A DNA stretch of 64,000 nucleotides from Jiangella alkaliphila. Its GTDB lineage: Bacteria; Actinomycetota; Actinomycetes; Jiangellales; Jiangellaceae. Under the pieces are notes generated by a model, which worked only from the letters and a program-made list of their open reading frames with translations, made no database searches and was not told where the DNA came from. The stretch lies in assembly GCF_900105925.1 (NCBI RefSeq), contig NZ_LT629791.1:2887278-2951277 (forward strand). The letters run 5' to 3'. How positions within the stretch are numbered: the first letter of the stretch is position 1; each line of letters begins with the position of its first letter. Below are positions 16,585 through 24,456 of the stretch, in pieces. A program made the position numbers and the translations under genes.

Positions 16585-17213
16585 GCTCGGCACACCGCCG
16601 GACCATCGCGGCGGCAGCCGTGACGGTGCTCGCGCTCGGCCTCGCCGGGTGCGGTGACGACGACCAGGGCGACGGGCCCGATCCGAGCGCGAGCCCGACC
16701 CTGGGCGAGGGTGAGATCCCCGACGGCGAGCCGACGTCGCCGACGACCGCCATCGAGCTGTGCGAACCCGACGTCGAGGGCGACACGATCCTCGACCGCT
16801 CCGACTTCGCGTTGATCGCCTGCGACGCCCCCGCGGGCAGCAACCTCTCCATCGTCCACGTCACCCCGCCGGCCGGCCAGGACATCTCCGTCCAGGCCCG
16901 GTCCGCGGCCGACGACGACGAGACACCGCGCGTCACCCTGCAGGCGACCGGCCTGTGGCCCGACGCCGGCACCGGCGCGACGACCATCGACGGCGAGACC
17001 GCCACCTTCGCGTACACGCTGTTCTGGTACGCCGAAGGCGCCTCCACCGACGACCGCGTCGAACAGGACTTCGCCGACGAGATCACGGCCGGCGACATCG
17101 TCACGCACGGGCCGCTCACCTACGAGGTCCTGGGCGTCACCGACAGCGGCGATCCGGAGACCAGCCACCTCGACCTCGCCGTCACGTTCGACCCTGCCGT
17201 CCCGCTGGAATGA
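16581..17213 (+). CDS. Hypothetical lipoprotein, paralogue of the preceding protein
   Basis: The frame contains a lipoprotein signal: HRRT n-region, hydrophobic core and lipobox LAGC followed by GDDD. A complete signal requires starting at CTG 16581, which overlaps the previous stop (CTGA); the only conventional start, GTG 16620, would remove the positively charged n-region. After a Pro/Ser/Glu-rich linker, the domain from about residue 60 matches the preceding protein in three blocks. The mature protein should sit on the outer face of the membrane. A cytoplasmic copy plus a membrane-anchored copy is consistent with protection against a secreted protease, but that is inferred. A non-canonical start has not been shown. 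Confidence 0.65.
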   Translation: MSSAHRRTIAAAAVTVLALGLAGCGDDDQGDGPDPSASPTLGEGEIPDGEPTSPTTAIELCEPDVEGDTILDRSDFALIACDAPAGSNLSIVHVTPPAGQDISVQARSAADDDETPRVTLQATGLWPDAGTGATTIDGETATFAYTLFWYAEGASTDDRVEQDFADEITAGDIVTHGPLTYEVLGVTDSGDPETSHLDLAVTFDPAVPLE

Positions 17214-17239
17214 CCCGGGTCGCCCGGCCTGGTCGGCTC

Positions 17240-17267
17240 TTGACGGCGCGTTGGTAAAAGGTTTTAC
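17240..17267 (+). promoter_or_regulatory. Promoter with overlapping LacI-type operator
   Basis: TTGACG (17240-17245) is a near-consensus -35 box, and a -10-like TTTACT follows after 17 bases. A perfect palindrome GTAAAA-GG-TTTTAC (17254-17267) covers the spacer and -10 box. LacI-family repressors bind palindromes of this kind, and a LacI gene closes the cluster at 22199. The first gene starts nine bases downstream (GTG 17276), so the mRNA is essentially leaderless. Confidence 0.65.
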
Positions 17268-17275
17268 TTCGGCGT

Positions 17276-18484
17276 GTGACGACCACCTTGCGGGTCCTGT
17301 GCTGGGACCATCCCCGGTGCACCGGGCCGATGGCGGCGGCCGCGGCCGCCTACCGGGCGGTGCGTCCGGACGTCGTGGTGCGGTGCGAGGCCCGGCCGCT
17401 GGCGCTGTTCAACGACCAGCCGCCGTGGGAGCTCGGCGACGGCTACGACCTGGCGTTCGTGGACCATCCGATGACCGGCGCGGCGGCCGAACGGGGCGCC
17501 CTGGTGCCGCTGGACGCCGTCCTGCCGGCGGAGCGGCTGGCCCGCATCGCCGCGGACTCGCTCGGGCACGACGCCTACGCGTGGGGCGGGCGCCAGTGGG
17601 CGCTGAGCGTCGACGTCGCGTGCCAGGTCGCCGTGGTGCGGGCCGACCGGCTCGAGGTCGTGCCCCGGACCTGGGACGACGTGCTGGCGCTGGCCGGGCG
17701 GACGGCCGGTGCGGTCGCGCTGACGCTGGCCCCGGCGGACGCGCTGTGCACGCTGGTGTCGCTGTCGGCCAACGCGGCGCTCGCCGCGGGCGAGCCGGCC
17801 ACCTGGCTGCGTCCGGAGGCCGTGGAGTTCCTCGTCGAGCTGGCCCGGCTGGCGCACCCGGTGTCGATCGGGCTGACGCCGCCGCGGCTGCTCGAGCACC
17901 TGGCCGGCGACGGCGGCATCGTCTACGCGCCGTTCGTCTTCGGCTACGCCGTCGCGGCCCGCGGCCCGCTGGTATTCACCGACGTCCCGGGTGTCGACGG
18001 GCACCCGCGCGGCGCGATCCTCGGCGGCGCCGGCCTGGCCGTGCTGCCGGGCGGGCGCCACGTCGCGGAGGCGGCGGCGTTCGCGGCCTGGTGCATGAGC
18101 GCCGACGTCCAGCGGACGGTGCTGCTGACGGCGGGCGGGCAGCCGGGGCACGGGGCGGTCTGGGACGACCCCGCGTCGGGCGCGTTCTTCCGCGACATCC
18201 GCCGCAGCCTGGCGCAGGCGTACGTCCGGCCGCGCGACCCCTGGTGGCCGGCCTATCACCGGGTGGCCGGCGGGCTGCTGGCCGAGGCGCTGCGGGACGG
18301 CGACGGTGCCGCGTCGATCCACCGCCGGCTGGCCGATCTGGCCGACCGGCACCGCGAGGGGGTGCCCAGTGAGGCTCATGCGGCACCGACGGCGAGGCGG
18401 GGCCGAAGGTCCCGCCGAGTCGTCGGTCGAGACCGAACGCCGACTGGTGGGAAGGAGACATCGCTGCATGGGCCGATCGACTGA
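17276..18484 (+). CDS. Solute-binding-like protein without signal peptide
   Basis: A 402-residue protein with the fold of an ABC-type family-1 sugar-binding protein: LRVLCWDH at the N-terminus, GYDLAFVDHP, and later ILGGAGLAVLPGG and AAAFAAWCMSADVQRTVL, which match the usual 'special treatment near the binding cleft' and helical segments of that group. It lacks a signal peptide or lipobox, and no permease genes are present, so it probably binds a ligand in the cytoplasm. The C-terminal 40 residues are Arg-rich and read through the ribosome site of the next gene, so the natural end may be earlier. First gene of the LacI-controlled cluster. Confidence 0.65.
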   Translation: MTTTLRVLCWDHPRCTGPMAAAAAAYRAVRPDVVVRCEARPLALFNDQPPWELGDGYDLAFVDHPMTGAAAERGALVPLDAVLPAERLARIAADSLGHDAYAWGGRQWALSVDVACQVAVVRADRLEVVPRTWDDVLALAGRTAGAVALTLAPADALCTLVSLSANAALAAGEPATWLRPEAVEFLVELARLAHPVSIGLTPPRLLEHLAGDGGIVYAPFVFGYAVAARGPLVFTDVPGVDGHPRGAILGGAGLAVLPGGRHVAEAAAFAAWCMSADVQRTVLLTAGGQPGHGAVWDDPASGAFFRDIRRSLAQAYVRPRDPWWPAYHRVAGGLLAEALRDGDGAASIHRRLADLADRHREGVPSEAHAAPTARRGRRSRRVVGRDRTPTGGKETSLHGPID

Positions 18485-20252
18485 TGTCACAGTGACCGCG
18501 CGCTGGGCCGTCGACGTCGACGACCTCGTCGCGGAGGTCGCGCCGGGCGCGCGCGTCGGCGTCAGCGGCTTCCACTTCACCCGGGCCCCGGTCGCGGCGC
18601 TGCTGGCGCTGGCCGACGCCGGCATTCGCGACTTGCACTACGTGGCGTGGGGCGGCGGGCTGCCGCTGGAGATCCTGCTCGGCCGCGGCGCGGTCGCCCG
18701 GGCCACGCTGTGCTTCTCCAGCCTCGACGTGCTCGGGCCGGCGCCGCGGTTCCGCCGCGCGGTGGAGTCCGGCGCCCTCGCGCTGGACGAGTGGACGGCG
18801 CTCGGCCTGATCAGCGGGCTGCGCGCGGCCGGCGAGAACCTGCCGTACGAGGTGTTCCACGAGCCGGCCGGCTCGTCGCTGACCGACGGGTTCAGCGTGC
18901 CTGCGCCGTCCCCGTACGGGCCGGACGGCACGCCGCTGCGGGCGGTCCGGCCGCTGCCGCTGGACGTGCTGCTGCTGCACGCGCAGCGCGCCGACGACGA
19001 CGGCAACGTCGAGATCGCCGGTGCCCGCGGCCTGGACATGTCCGCGATCTTCGCCGCCCGCCGGGTCCTCGTCACCGTCGAGGAGCGGGTGCCGCGCGGC
19101 GCGCTGGGCGCGGCCCGCTCATTCGTGCTGCCGCGGACGTTCGTCAGCCGCCTGGCGGTCGCCCCGTTCGGCGCCTATCCGACGTCGTGTCTGCCGTTCT
19201 ACCCGGCCGACTACCGGGCGCTTCGGGCCGTCGTCGGCGCCGACCCGGCCGGGCCGGTGCCCGAGTCCGCGCTCCGCCCGCCGCCCGACGCGCAGGCCGC
19301 GCTGGCCCGGCGGGCGGCTGTCCCGGCGACCTCGATCGCCACCGGCTTCCGGGCGCTGACCACCGTCGACGCCGCGGCCCCGTACACCGTCGACGAGCTG
19401 ATGGTGGCGGTGCTGGCGCGGACGATCGGGCCGGGCGACGTCTGCTCGTTCGGCTCCGCCAGCCCGCTGCCGACGGCCGCGTACGTCCTGGCCAAGCACC
19501 TGTGGGCGCCGGACGTGGTGCTGATGTCGCACAACGGCGGCCTGGTCGACGTGCCGGTGCGCCCGCTCGCGCTGGCGGCGTCGGAGCAGCTCGACCACGA
19601 GCTGGCCGCCGCGCACACCGGCGGCGACGAGACCTACCACTGGTACTACCAGCGCGGCCTGGTGACCCACGAGGTGGTCGGGTCGGCGCAGGTCGACGCG
19701 CGGGGCGCGACCAACAACCTGTGGGTGCGCAAGGGCGACGGCACGCGGGTGCGGCTGCCCGGGCAGGGCGGCATGGCCGACGTCGCGAACCTGCACGCGA
19801 ACTTCATGATCTACCTGCCGCGGCAGAGCACCCGGAACACCCCGGACGGGGTCGAGACGGTGAGCGCGCGGCGCGCCTGGGCCGACCCCGACCTGCGCCG
19901 CCGGTACGGCCTGCGGCCCGGCCGCACGCTCGTCGTCACCGACCTCGCTGTCTTCGAGGACGATCCGGCGACCGGGACGCTGCGGGTGCGCAGCCTGCAC
20001 CCCGGCGTCAGCGTCGACGAGCTGCGCGCGCGGACCGGGTTCGACGTCGTCGTCCCGCCGAGTGCCGGCACGACCGAGCCGCCCACGCCGGACGAGCTGC
20101 ACGCGCTGCGCACCGTCGTCGACCCGCTCGGCGTGCGGCGGCTCGACCTCGTCGGCGCCGCCGACCGCCAGCAGCTTGTCGACCAGCTCCTCGACCTGGA
20201 GGAGACCGTCCTCGACCCACCGACCCGCCGGAGCGCCGATGCCGTCCACTGA
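18468..20252 (+). CDS. Class I CoA-transferase, fused alpha-beta subunits
   Basis: A 594-residue protein with two tandem CoA-transferase family I domains. The first (about 1-270) contains GVSGFHFTRAPVAALLALAD and DVLLLHAQRADDDGN. The second (about 320-540) contains DVCSFGSASPLPTAAYVLAK and later LPGQGGMADVANLH. ATG 18468 has GAAGGAG ten bases upstream. Such enzymes move CoA between carboxylic acids. The gene overlaps the previous one by 17 bases and the next by 14, so it is translated as part of the cluster. The substrate acid is unknown; a glutaconate-CoA-transferase-like role fits the fold. Confidence 0.82.
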   Translation: MGRSTDVTVTARWAVDVDDLVAEVAPGARVGVSGFHFTRAPVAALLALADAGIRDLHYVAWGGGLPLEILLGRGAVARATLCFSSLDVLGPAPRFRRAVESGALALDEWTALGLISGLRAAGENLPYEVFHEPAGSSLTDGFSVPAPSPYGPDGTPLRAVRPLPLDVLLLHAQRADDDGNVEIAGARGLDMSAIFAARRVLVTVEERVPRGALGAARSFVLPRTFVSRLAVAPFGAYPTSCLPFYPADYRALRAVVGADPAGPVPESALRPPPDAQAALARRAAVPATSIATGFRALTTVDAAAPYTVDELMVAVLARTIGPGDVCSFGSASPLPTAAYVLAKHLWAPDVVLMSHNGGLVDVPVRPLALAASEQLDHELAAAHTGGDETYHWYYQRGLVTHEVVGSAQVDARGATNNLWVRKGDGTRVRLPGQGGMADVANLHANFMIYLPRQSTRNTPDGVETVSARRAWADPDLRRRYGLRPGRTLVVTDLAVFEDDPATGTLRVRSLHPGVSVDELRARTGFDVVVPPSAGTTEPPTPDELHALRTVVDPLGVRRLDLVGAADRQQLVDQLLDLEETVLDPPTRRSADAVH

Positions 20253-21402
20253 CACCGCCGGGCCCCTGTCCCACGTGCGGGTGCTCGACTTCACCCAGCT
20301 GCTGCAGGGCCCGCTGGCCACCCAGATCCTCGGCGACCTCGGCGCCGACGTCGTCAAGCTGGAGAAACCGCACGGCGAGTGGATGCGCTCGTGGGGCATC
20401 CTGGCCAGCACCACCGCCGGCGAGATGGACAGCTTCCTGGCCTTCAACCGGAACAAGCGCAGCGTCGCCGCCGACCTCAAGGACCCGGCGGTGCGCGACC
20501 GGCTGCTCGACCTCAGCCGCGAGTTCGACGTCGTCGTCGAGAACTTCCGTCCCGGCGTCATGGACCGCCTCGGCCTGGGCTACGACGACTTCGCCGCGGT
20601 GAACCCGGCCATCGTCTACGCCAGCTCCAGCGGGTACGGGCAGACCGGCCCGTACCGGGAACGGCCCGGCCAGGACTTGCTGGTCCAGGCGCTGGCCGGC
20701 GCCCTGCACCTGACCGGGCGCCGGGAGGACCCGCCGACGCCCAGCGGCATCGGGATCAGCGACGAGTACACCGGCCTGCACCTCGCGGTCGCGATCCTGG
20801 CCGCACTCAGCCACCGTCAGGCCACGGGCATCGGCCAGCGCGTCGCCGTCGACCTGTTCTCCTGCACGATCGCCGCCCAGCAGCAGGAGCTGACGGTGTG
20901 GCTGAACCACCGCCGGCCCATGCCGCGCGCCGAGGAGAACGTCGGCCACGTCGGCGCCACCGCACCGTTCGGCACCTATCCGACCAGCGACGGCCACCTC
21001 GCGCTGGCGATGATGCCCTGCCCTCAGCTGGGGAAGATCCTCGGCGTCGACTGGCTGGAGGAGTTCGACACCAACGAGAAGATGTTCGCCGGGCGCGACG
21101 TCATCCACCGGCGGCTGGCCGCGCACTTCGCCACCGGCACGACCGCCGCCTGGCTGGCGCTGCTCGACGCGCACGACGTGTGGTGCGCGCCGGTCCAGGA
21201 CTATCGTGCGCTGGAGCGTGACCCGCAGGTCCGGCACGCGGGCCTGCTCTGGGACGTCCCCGTCGGCGACGACGGCGCCACGTTCCGCACCGTCGGCTCG
21301 CCGTTCACGTTCTCGCGCACCCCACCGGCGCTGCGCCGCGGCGTGCCCCGCGCCGGACAGCACACCGACGAGATCCTGCCCGCCCTCGACGAGGAGGTCT
21401 GA
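20239..21402 (+). CDS. Class III CoA-transferase (CaiB/BaiF family)
   Basis: A 387-residue protein with the family III signature: VRVLDFTQLLQGPLATQIL, GADVVKLEKPHGE, then FNRNKRSVAADLK and ENFRPGVMDRLGLGYDD. An acidic residue in the segment GIGISDEYTGL occupies the region of the catalytic Asp. Family members transfer CoA between acids such as formate, oxalate, carnitine or bile acids. ATG 20239 overlaps the end of the class I enzyme. Having both CoA-transferase classes side by side suggests two activation steps or two substrates in one catabolic route. Confidence 0.88.
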   Translation: MPSTDTAGPLSHVRVLDFTQLLQGPLATQILGDLGADVVKLEKPHGEWMRSWGILASTTAGEMDSFLAFNRNKRSVAADLKDPAVRDRLLDLSREFDVVVENFRPGVMDRLGLGYDDFAAVNPAIVYASSSGYGQTGPYRERPGQDLLVQALAGALHLTGRREDPPTPSGIGISDEYTGLHLAVAILAALSHRQATGIGQRVAVDLFSCTIAAQQQELTVWLNHRRPMPRAEENVGHVGATAPFGTYPTSDGHLALAMMPCPQLGKILGVDWLEEFDTNEKMFAGRDVIHRRLAAHFATGTTAAWLALLDAHDVWCAPVQDYRALERDPQVRHAGLLWDVPVGDDGATFRTVGSPFTFSRTPPALRRGVPRAGQHTDEILPALDEEV

Positions 21403-21406
21403 CCCC

Positions 21407-22189
21407 ATGACGCCACGGTTCGCCGGCAAGGTCGCGGTCGTCACCGGAGCCGGCGCGGGCATCGGCCGCGCGGTCGCGCTCCGCTTGGCGGCCGAGGGCG
21501 CGTCCGTCGCCGTCCTCGATCTGGCCGCGGACGCCGCCGCCGACACCGTCGCGGCGATCACCGAGACCGGCGCCCACGCCCGGCCGGTCGTCGTCGACGT
21601 CGCCTCGCCCGATCAGGTGCGCGACGGCCTCGCGGACGTCGTCTCGGCGTTCGGCGGCATCGACGTGCTGGTCAACAACGCCGGCGTGGTCCGCTACGGC
21701 ACCGTGCCCGAGATGTCCGTCGAGGACTGGCACCTGGTCGTCGGCACCAACCTCACCGGAACCTTCCTCACCTGCAAGTACGCCATCCCCGCCATGCGCG
21801 CCCGGGGCGGCGGCGCGATCGTCAACACCGCCTCCGCGCAGGCGTTCGCCAGCCAGCCGCTGGTCGCGGCGTACGCGGCGTCCAAGGGCGCCGTCGTGGC
21901 GATGACCCGCTCCCTCGCCGTCGACCACGCCGCCGACGGCATCCGGGTCAACTGCGTCTGCCCGGGCTCGGTCGAGACGCCCATGCTGCGCTACGGCGCC
22001 GAGCTGCTCGGCGAGGGCGACGCCGGCGCCACCATGCACGACTGGGGCCGCCAGCACCCGATCGGCCGGCTCATCCAGCCCTCCGACGTCGCCGGCCTCG
22101 TCGCGTTCCTCGCCAGCGACGACGCCGCCACCATCACCGGCGCCCCCTACCTGGTCGACGGTGGCCTGCTGGCGCGCCTCGGCGTCTAG
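21407..22189 (+). CDS. Short-chain dehydrogenase/reductase, FabG-like
   Basis: A 260-residue NAD(P)-dependent SDR: TGAGAGIGRA cofactor motif, NNAGVV, the segment VNTASAQAF with the Ser region, YAASKGA with catalytic Tyr/Lys, and the C-terminal ITGAPYLVDGG characteristic of FabG-like enzymes. ATG 21407 is preceded by GAGGAGGT. It lies four bases after the CaiB-like gene. It probably oxidises a hydroxyacid or alcohol intermediate in the pathway of this cluster. Confidence 0.9.
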   Translation: MTPRFAGKVAVVTGAGAGIGRAVALRLAAEGASVAVLDLAADAAADTVAAITETGAHARPVVVDVASPDQVRDGLADVVSAFGGIDVLVNNAGVVRYGTVPEMSVEDWHLVVGTNLTGTFLTCKYAIPAMRARGGGAIVNTASAQAFASQPLVAAYAASKGAVVAMTRSLAVDHAADGIRVNCVCPGSVETPMLRYGAELLGEGDAGATMHDWGRQHPIGRLIQPSDVAGLVAFLASDDAATITGAPYLVDGGLLARLGV

Positions 22190-22198
22190 GGTCGCGGG

Positions 22199-23233
22199 GT
22201 GAAGACCAGCATCACCGACGTCGCGCTGGCCGCCGCCGTCACGCCGGCCGTGGTCTCGCGGGTCCTCAACGGCGACCCGACCCTGAAGGTGCGCGCCGCG
22301 ACGCGAGAACGCGTGCTGGCCGCGGCGCTCGAGCTTGACTACACGCCGAGCCACGCCGCCCGGGCGCTGCGGCGCAGCCGGTCGAACGCGCTCGGCCTGG
22401 CCGTCCATGACATGGCCAACCCGGTGTACGGGGAGATCATCGCGGGTGCCCAGAAGGCCGCCACCGATGCCGGCTACGTGCTGCTGCTGGCCGACATCGA
22501 GGCGCTGGCCAGGGGCGACGAGGCATTCCGTGGCGTCCTGCACGGCGGGGCCATCGACGGGCTGCTGCTGCAACGGGCCGGCACCGCCGCCGACCAGAAG
22601 ATCGTCCGCGCGGCCAAGGCCCGGGTGCCGACAGTGCTGCTGAACGATCGCTCCACCACCCTCCCCAGCGTCGCCCTCGACGACGCCGCCGGCACGGACC
22701 TCGCCACTCAGCACCTGATCGAGCTGGGACACACCCGCATCGGTCACCTCACCGTCGGCGGGACCAGCCGCTCCAGCGCCCGGGTCCGGGGGTGGCGCGC
22801 CGCCCTGACCCGGGCCGGGCTGGCCGCGGACCCCGACCGGCTGGTCGACGGCGGACACACGGTCTCGCTGGGACACGACGGGATGGCCGCCATGCTCGCC
22901 GGCGTCCCCGCGGCGCACCGGCCGACCGCGTTCGTGGTGGGCAACGTCCTCGCGGCGATCGGGGCGCTCACCGCGGTTCGCGCGGCGGGCCTGTCGGTAC
23001 CGGACGACCTCTCCTTGGTGGCCCTGCACCACGTCGTCTTCGCCGAGCACGTGACCCCGCCACTCACCACCGTCACCATGCCCCTGCGCGAGCTCGGATC
23101 GGCGGCCGTCACCTTGCTGCTGCAACGGCTGGACGCTGACGCGGACGGCGAGCAGGCCCGTGGCCTGGTGGTTCGCGACCCAGCGCCGAGCCTGGTGGTC
23201 CGCGGCTCGAGCGCTCCACCGAGGTCGCGGTGA
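22199..23233 (+). CDS. LacI-family transcriptional repressor
   Basis: A 344-residue regulator. Its HTH begins with SITDVALAAAVTPAVVSRVLNGDP, the hinge helix is near ALRRSRSNALGLAV, and the rest is a periplasmic-binding-like effector domain (GHTRIGHLTV, VPDDLSLVAL). It starts at GTG 22199, ten bases after the SDR stop, so it is the last gene of the cluster. The palindrome at 17254-17267 in front of the cluster has the LacI-family operator form and is its likely target, which would make the operon autoregulated. Confidence 0.9.
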   Translation: MKTSITDVALAAAVTPAVVSRVLNGDPTLKVRAATRERVLAAALELDYTPSHAARALRRSRSNALGLAVHDMANPVYGEIIAGAQKAATDAGYVLLLADIEALARGDEAFRGVLHGGAIDGLLLQRAGTAADQKIVRAAKARVPTVLLNDRSTTLPSVALDDAAGTDLATQHLIELGHTRIGHLTVGGTSRSSARVRGWRAALTRAGLAADPDRLVDGGHTVSLGHDGMAAMLAGVPAAHRPTAFVVGNVLAAIGALTAVRAAGLSVPDDLSLVALHHVVFAEHVTPPLTTVTMPLRELGSAAVTLLLQRLDADADGEQARGLVVRDPAPSLVVRGSSAPPRSR

Positions 23234-23368
23234 CCGTTGCTTCGGCGGGCGGCGGAGACTGTCGTGCCTGGTCGGTGGGCATGATCCACAGTTCGCCGAC
23301 GGCGGCGTGGCGGGGGCGGGTGACCATGGAGGCGACGCCGTCGGGGGCGAGCACCTCGGTCTGCTCGT

Positions 23369-23474
23369 AGAAGGGGTCGACCACCATGTCTCGGCCGTCC
23401 TGCGCAAGCTGGACGTGAGCACGCGCGCCCAGGCCGCCGCCGAGGCCGTGCGGCGCGGCTTGGGCGAAAGATAG
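23369..23474 (+). pseudogene. C-terminal remnant of a LuxR-type HTH regulator
   Basis: One frame encodes GVDHHVSAVLRKLDVSTRAQ and AAAEAVRRGLGER to a TAG, matching the last two helices of a LuxR HTH ('TVDHHVSAVLRKL'). Nothing upstream in the same frame resembles the rest of the domain. The adjoining stretch (23234-23368) has a reverse-strand frame (MVVDPFYEQTEVL... ELWIMPTDQ) that also looks like a piece of a real protein but was not identified. The 319-base gap between LacI and the methyltransferase therefore appears to hold gene debris. Confidence 0.5.
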
Positions 23475-23552
23475 GGAAGCGTCCCCGACGTACGCGAGCC
23501 GGTTCCGGGCCTAGTGTCGGCCTCATCAGCACCGACCCAGGGGGAGACGATC

Positions 23553-24377
23553 ATGTCCAGCACTGTCAGCGACCAGGAATTGAAGAGCCGCCATCGCGCC
23601 ATGTGGGCCTCCGGCGACTACCCGCAGATGGTCACCACCTTCCTGCTTCCGCTCGGCCCACGCCTGGTCGACGCGTGCGGCATCGGGGCAGGCGACCGCG
23701 TGCTCGACGTCGCGTCCGGCACCGGCAACGCGGCCATTCCGGCGGCACGCAAGGGCGCGGATGTGACGGCCAGCGATCTCACGCCTGAGCTCCTCGATGC
23801 CGGCCGCGCGGTGGCCGAGACGGATGGCCTGCAGCTGACCTGGGTCCCCGCCGATGCCGAGCACCTGCCGTTCGCCGATGACCAGTTCGACGTCGTGATG
23901 TCCTCGATCGGTGTCATGTTCGCGCCGCACCACCAAGCGGCCGCCGACGAATTGGTGCGGGTCTGCCGGACGGGCGGGACGATCGGACTGCTGAGCTGGA
24001 CTCCGGAGGGCATGATCGGTGACCTGTTCGCGACGATGAAGCCGTTCGCGCCGCCGCCGCCGGCCGGGGTGTCGTCCCCGCCATTGTGGGGCAGCGAGAT
24101 TCACCTGGATGAGCTCTTCGGCGACCGGGTGACCTTCGGCAGGCGCGAACGGGCCACGTTGGAGATCACGGCGTTCGCCCGCGCCCATGGCTACGGCGAG
24201 CACTTCAAGGCCTTCTACGGGCCGACCATCGCAGCGCGCAACAACGCGGAGAAGAACGGACGGGCCGACGAGTTCGATGCGGCGCTCGAGGCCTTCTGCG
24301 ACAAGTGGAACCGCGGCACGCACGAGCGGGCGCGCTTCGAGAAGGAGTACCTGCTGTCGATCGGCACCAAGAGCTAG
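23553..24377 (+). CDS. Class I SAM-dependent methyltransferase
   Basis: A 274-residue Rossmann methyltransferase: VLDVASGTGNAAIPAARKG is motif I, GADVTASDL motif II, and QFDVVMSSIGVMFAPHHQ the post-I/motif IV region of UbiE-like enzymes. ATG 23553 has GGGGAGA upstream. The protein resembles small-molecule C/O-methyltransferases. It is followed after 79 bases by a nitrilase gene; co-transcription is possible but a functional link is not evident. Confidence 0.85.
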   Translation: MSSTVSDQELKSRHRAMWASGDYPQMVTTFLLPLGPRLVDACGIGAGDRVLDVASGTGNAAIPAARKGADVTASDLTPELLDAGRAVAETDGLQLTWVPADAEHLPFADDQFDVVMSSIGVMFAPHHQAAADELVRVCRTGGTIGLLSWTPEGMIGDLFATMKPFAPPPPAGVSSPPLWGSEIHLDELFGDRVTFGRRERATLEITAFARAHGYGEHFKAFYGPTIAARNNAEKNGRADEFDAALEAFCDKWNRGTHERARFEKEYLLSIGTKS

Positions 24378-24456
24378 GGAACCAGAGCCGGGCGCGTCGG
24401 GCGGCGCGAGACCTGATCGTCGTCCGACCTCCCCGAAGTACAAGGAGCCGACTCCG

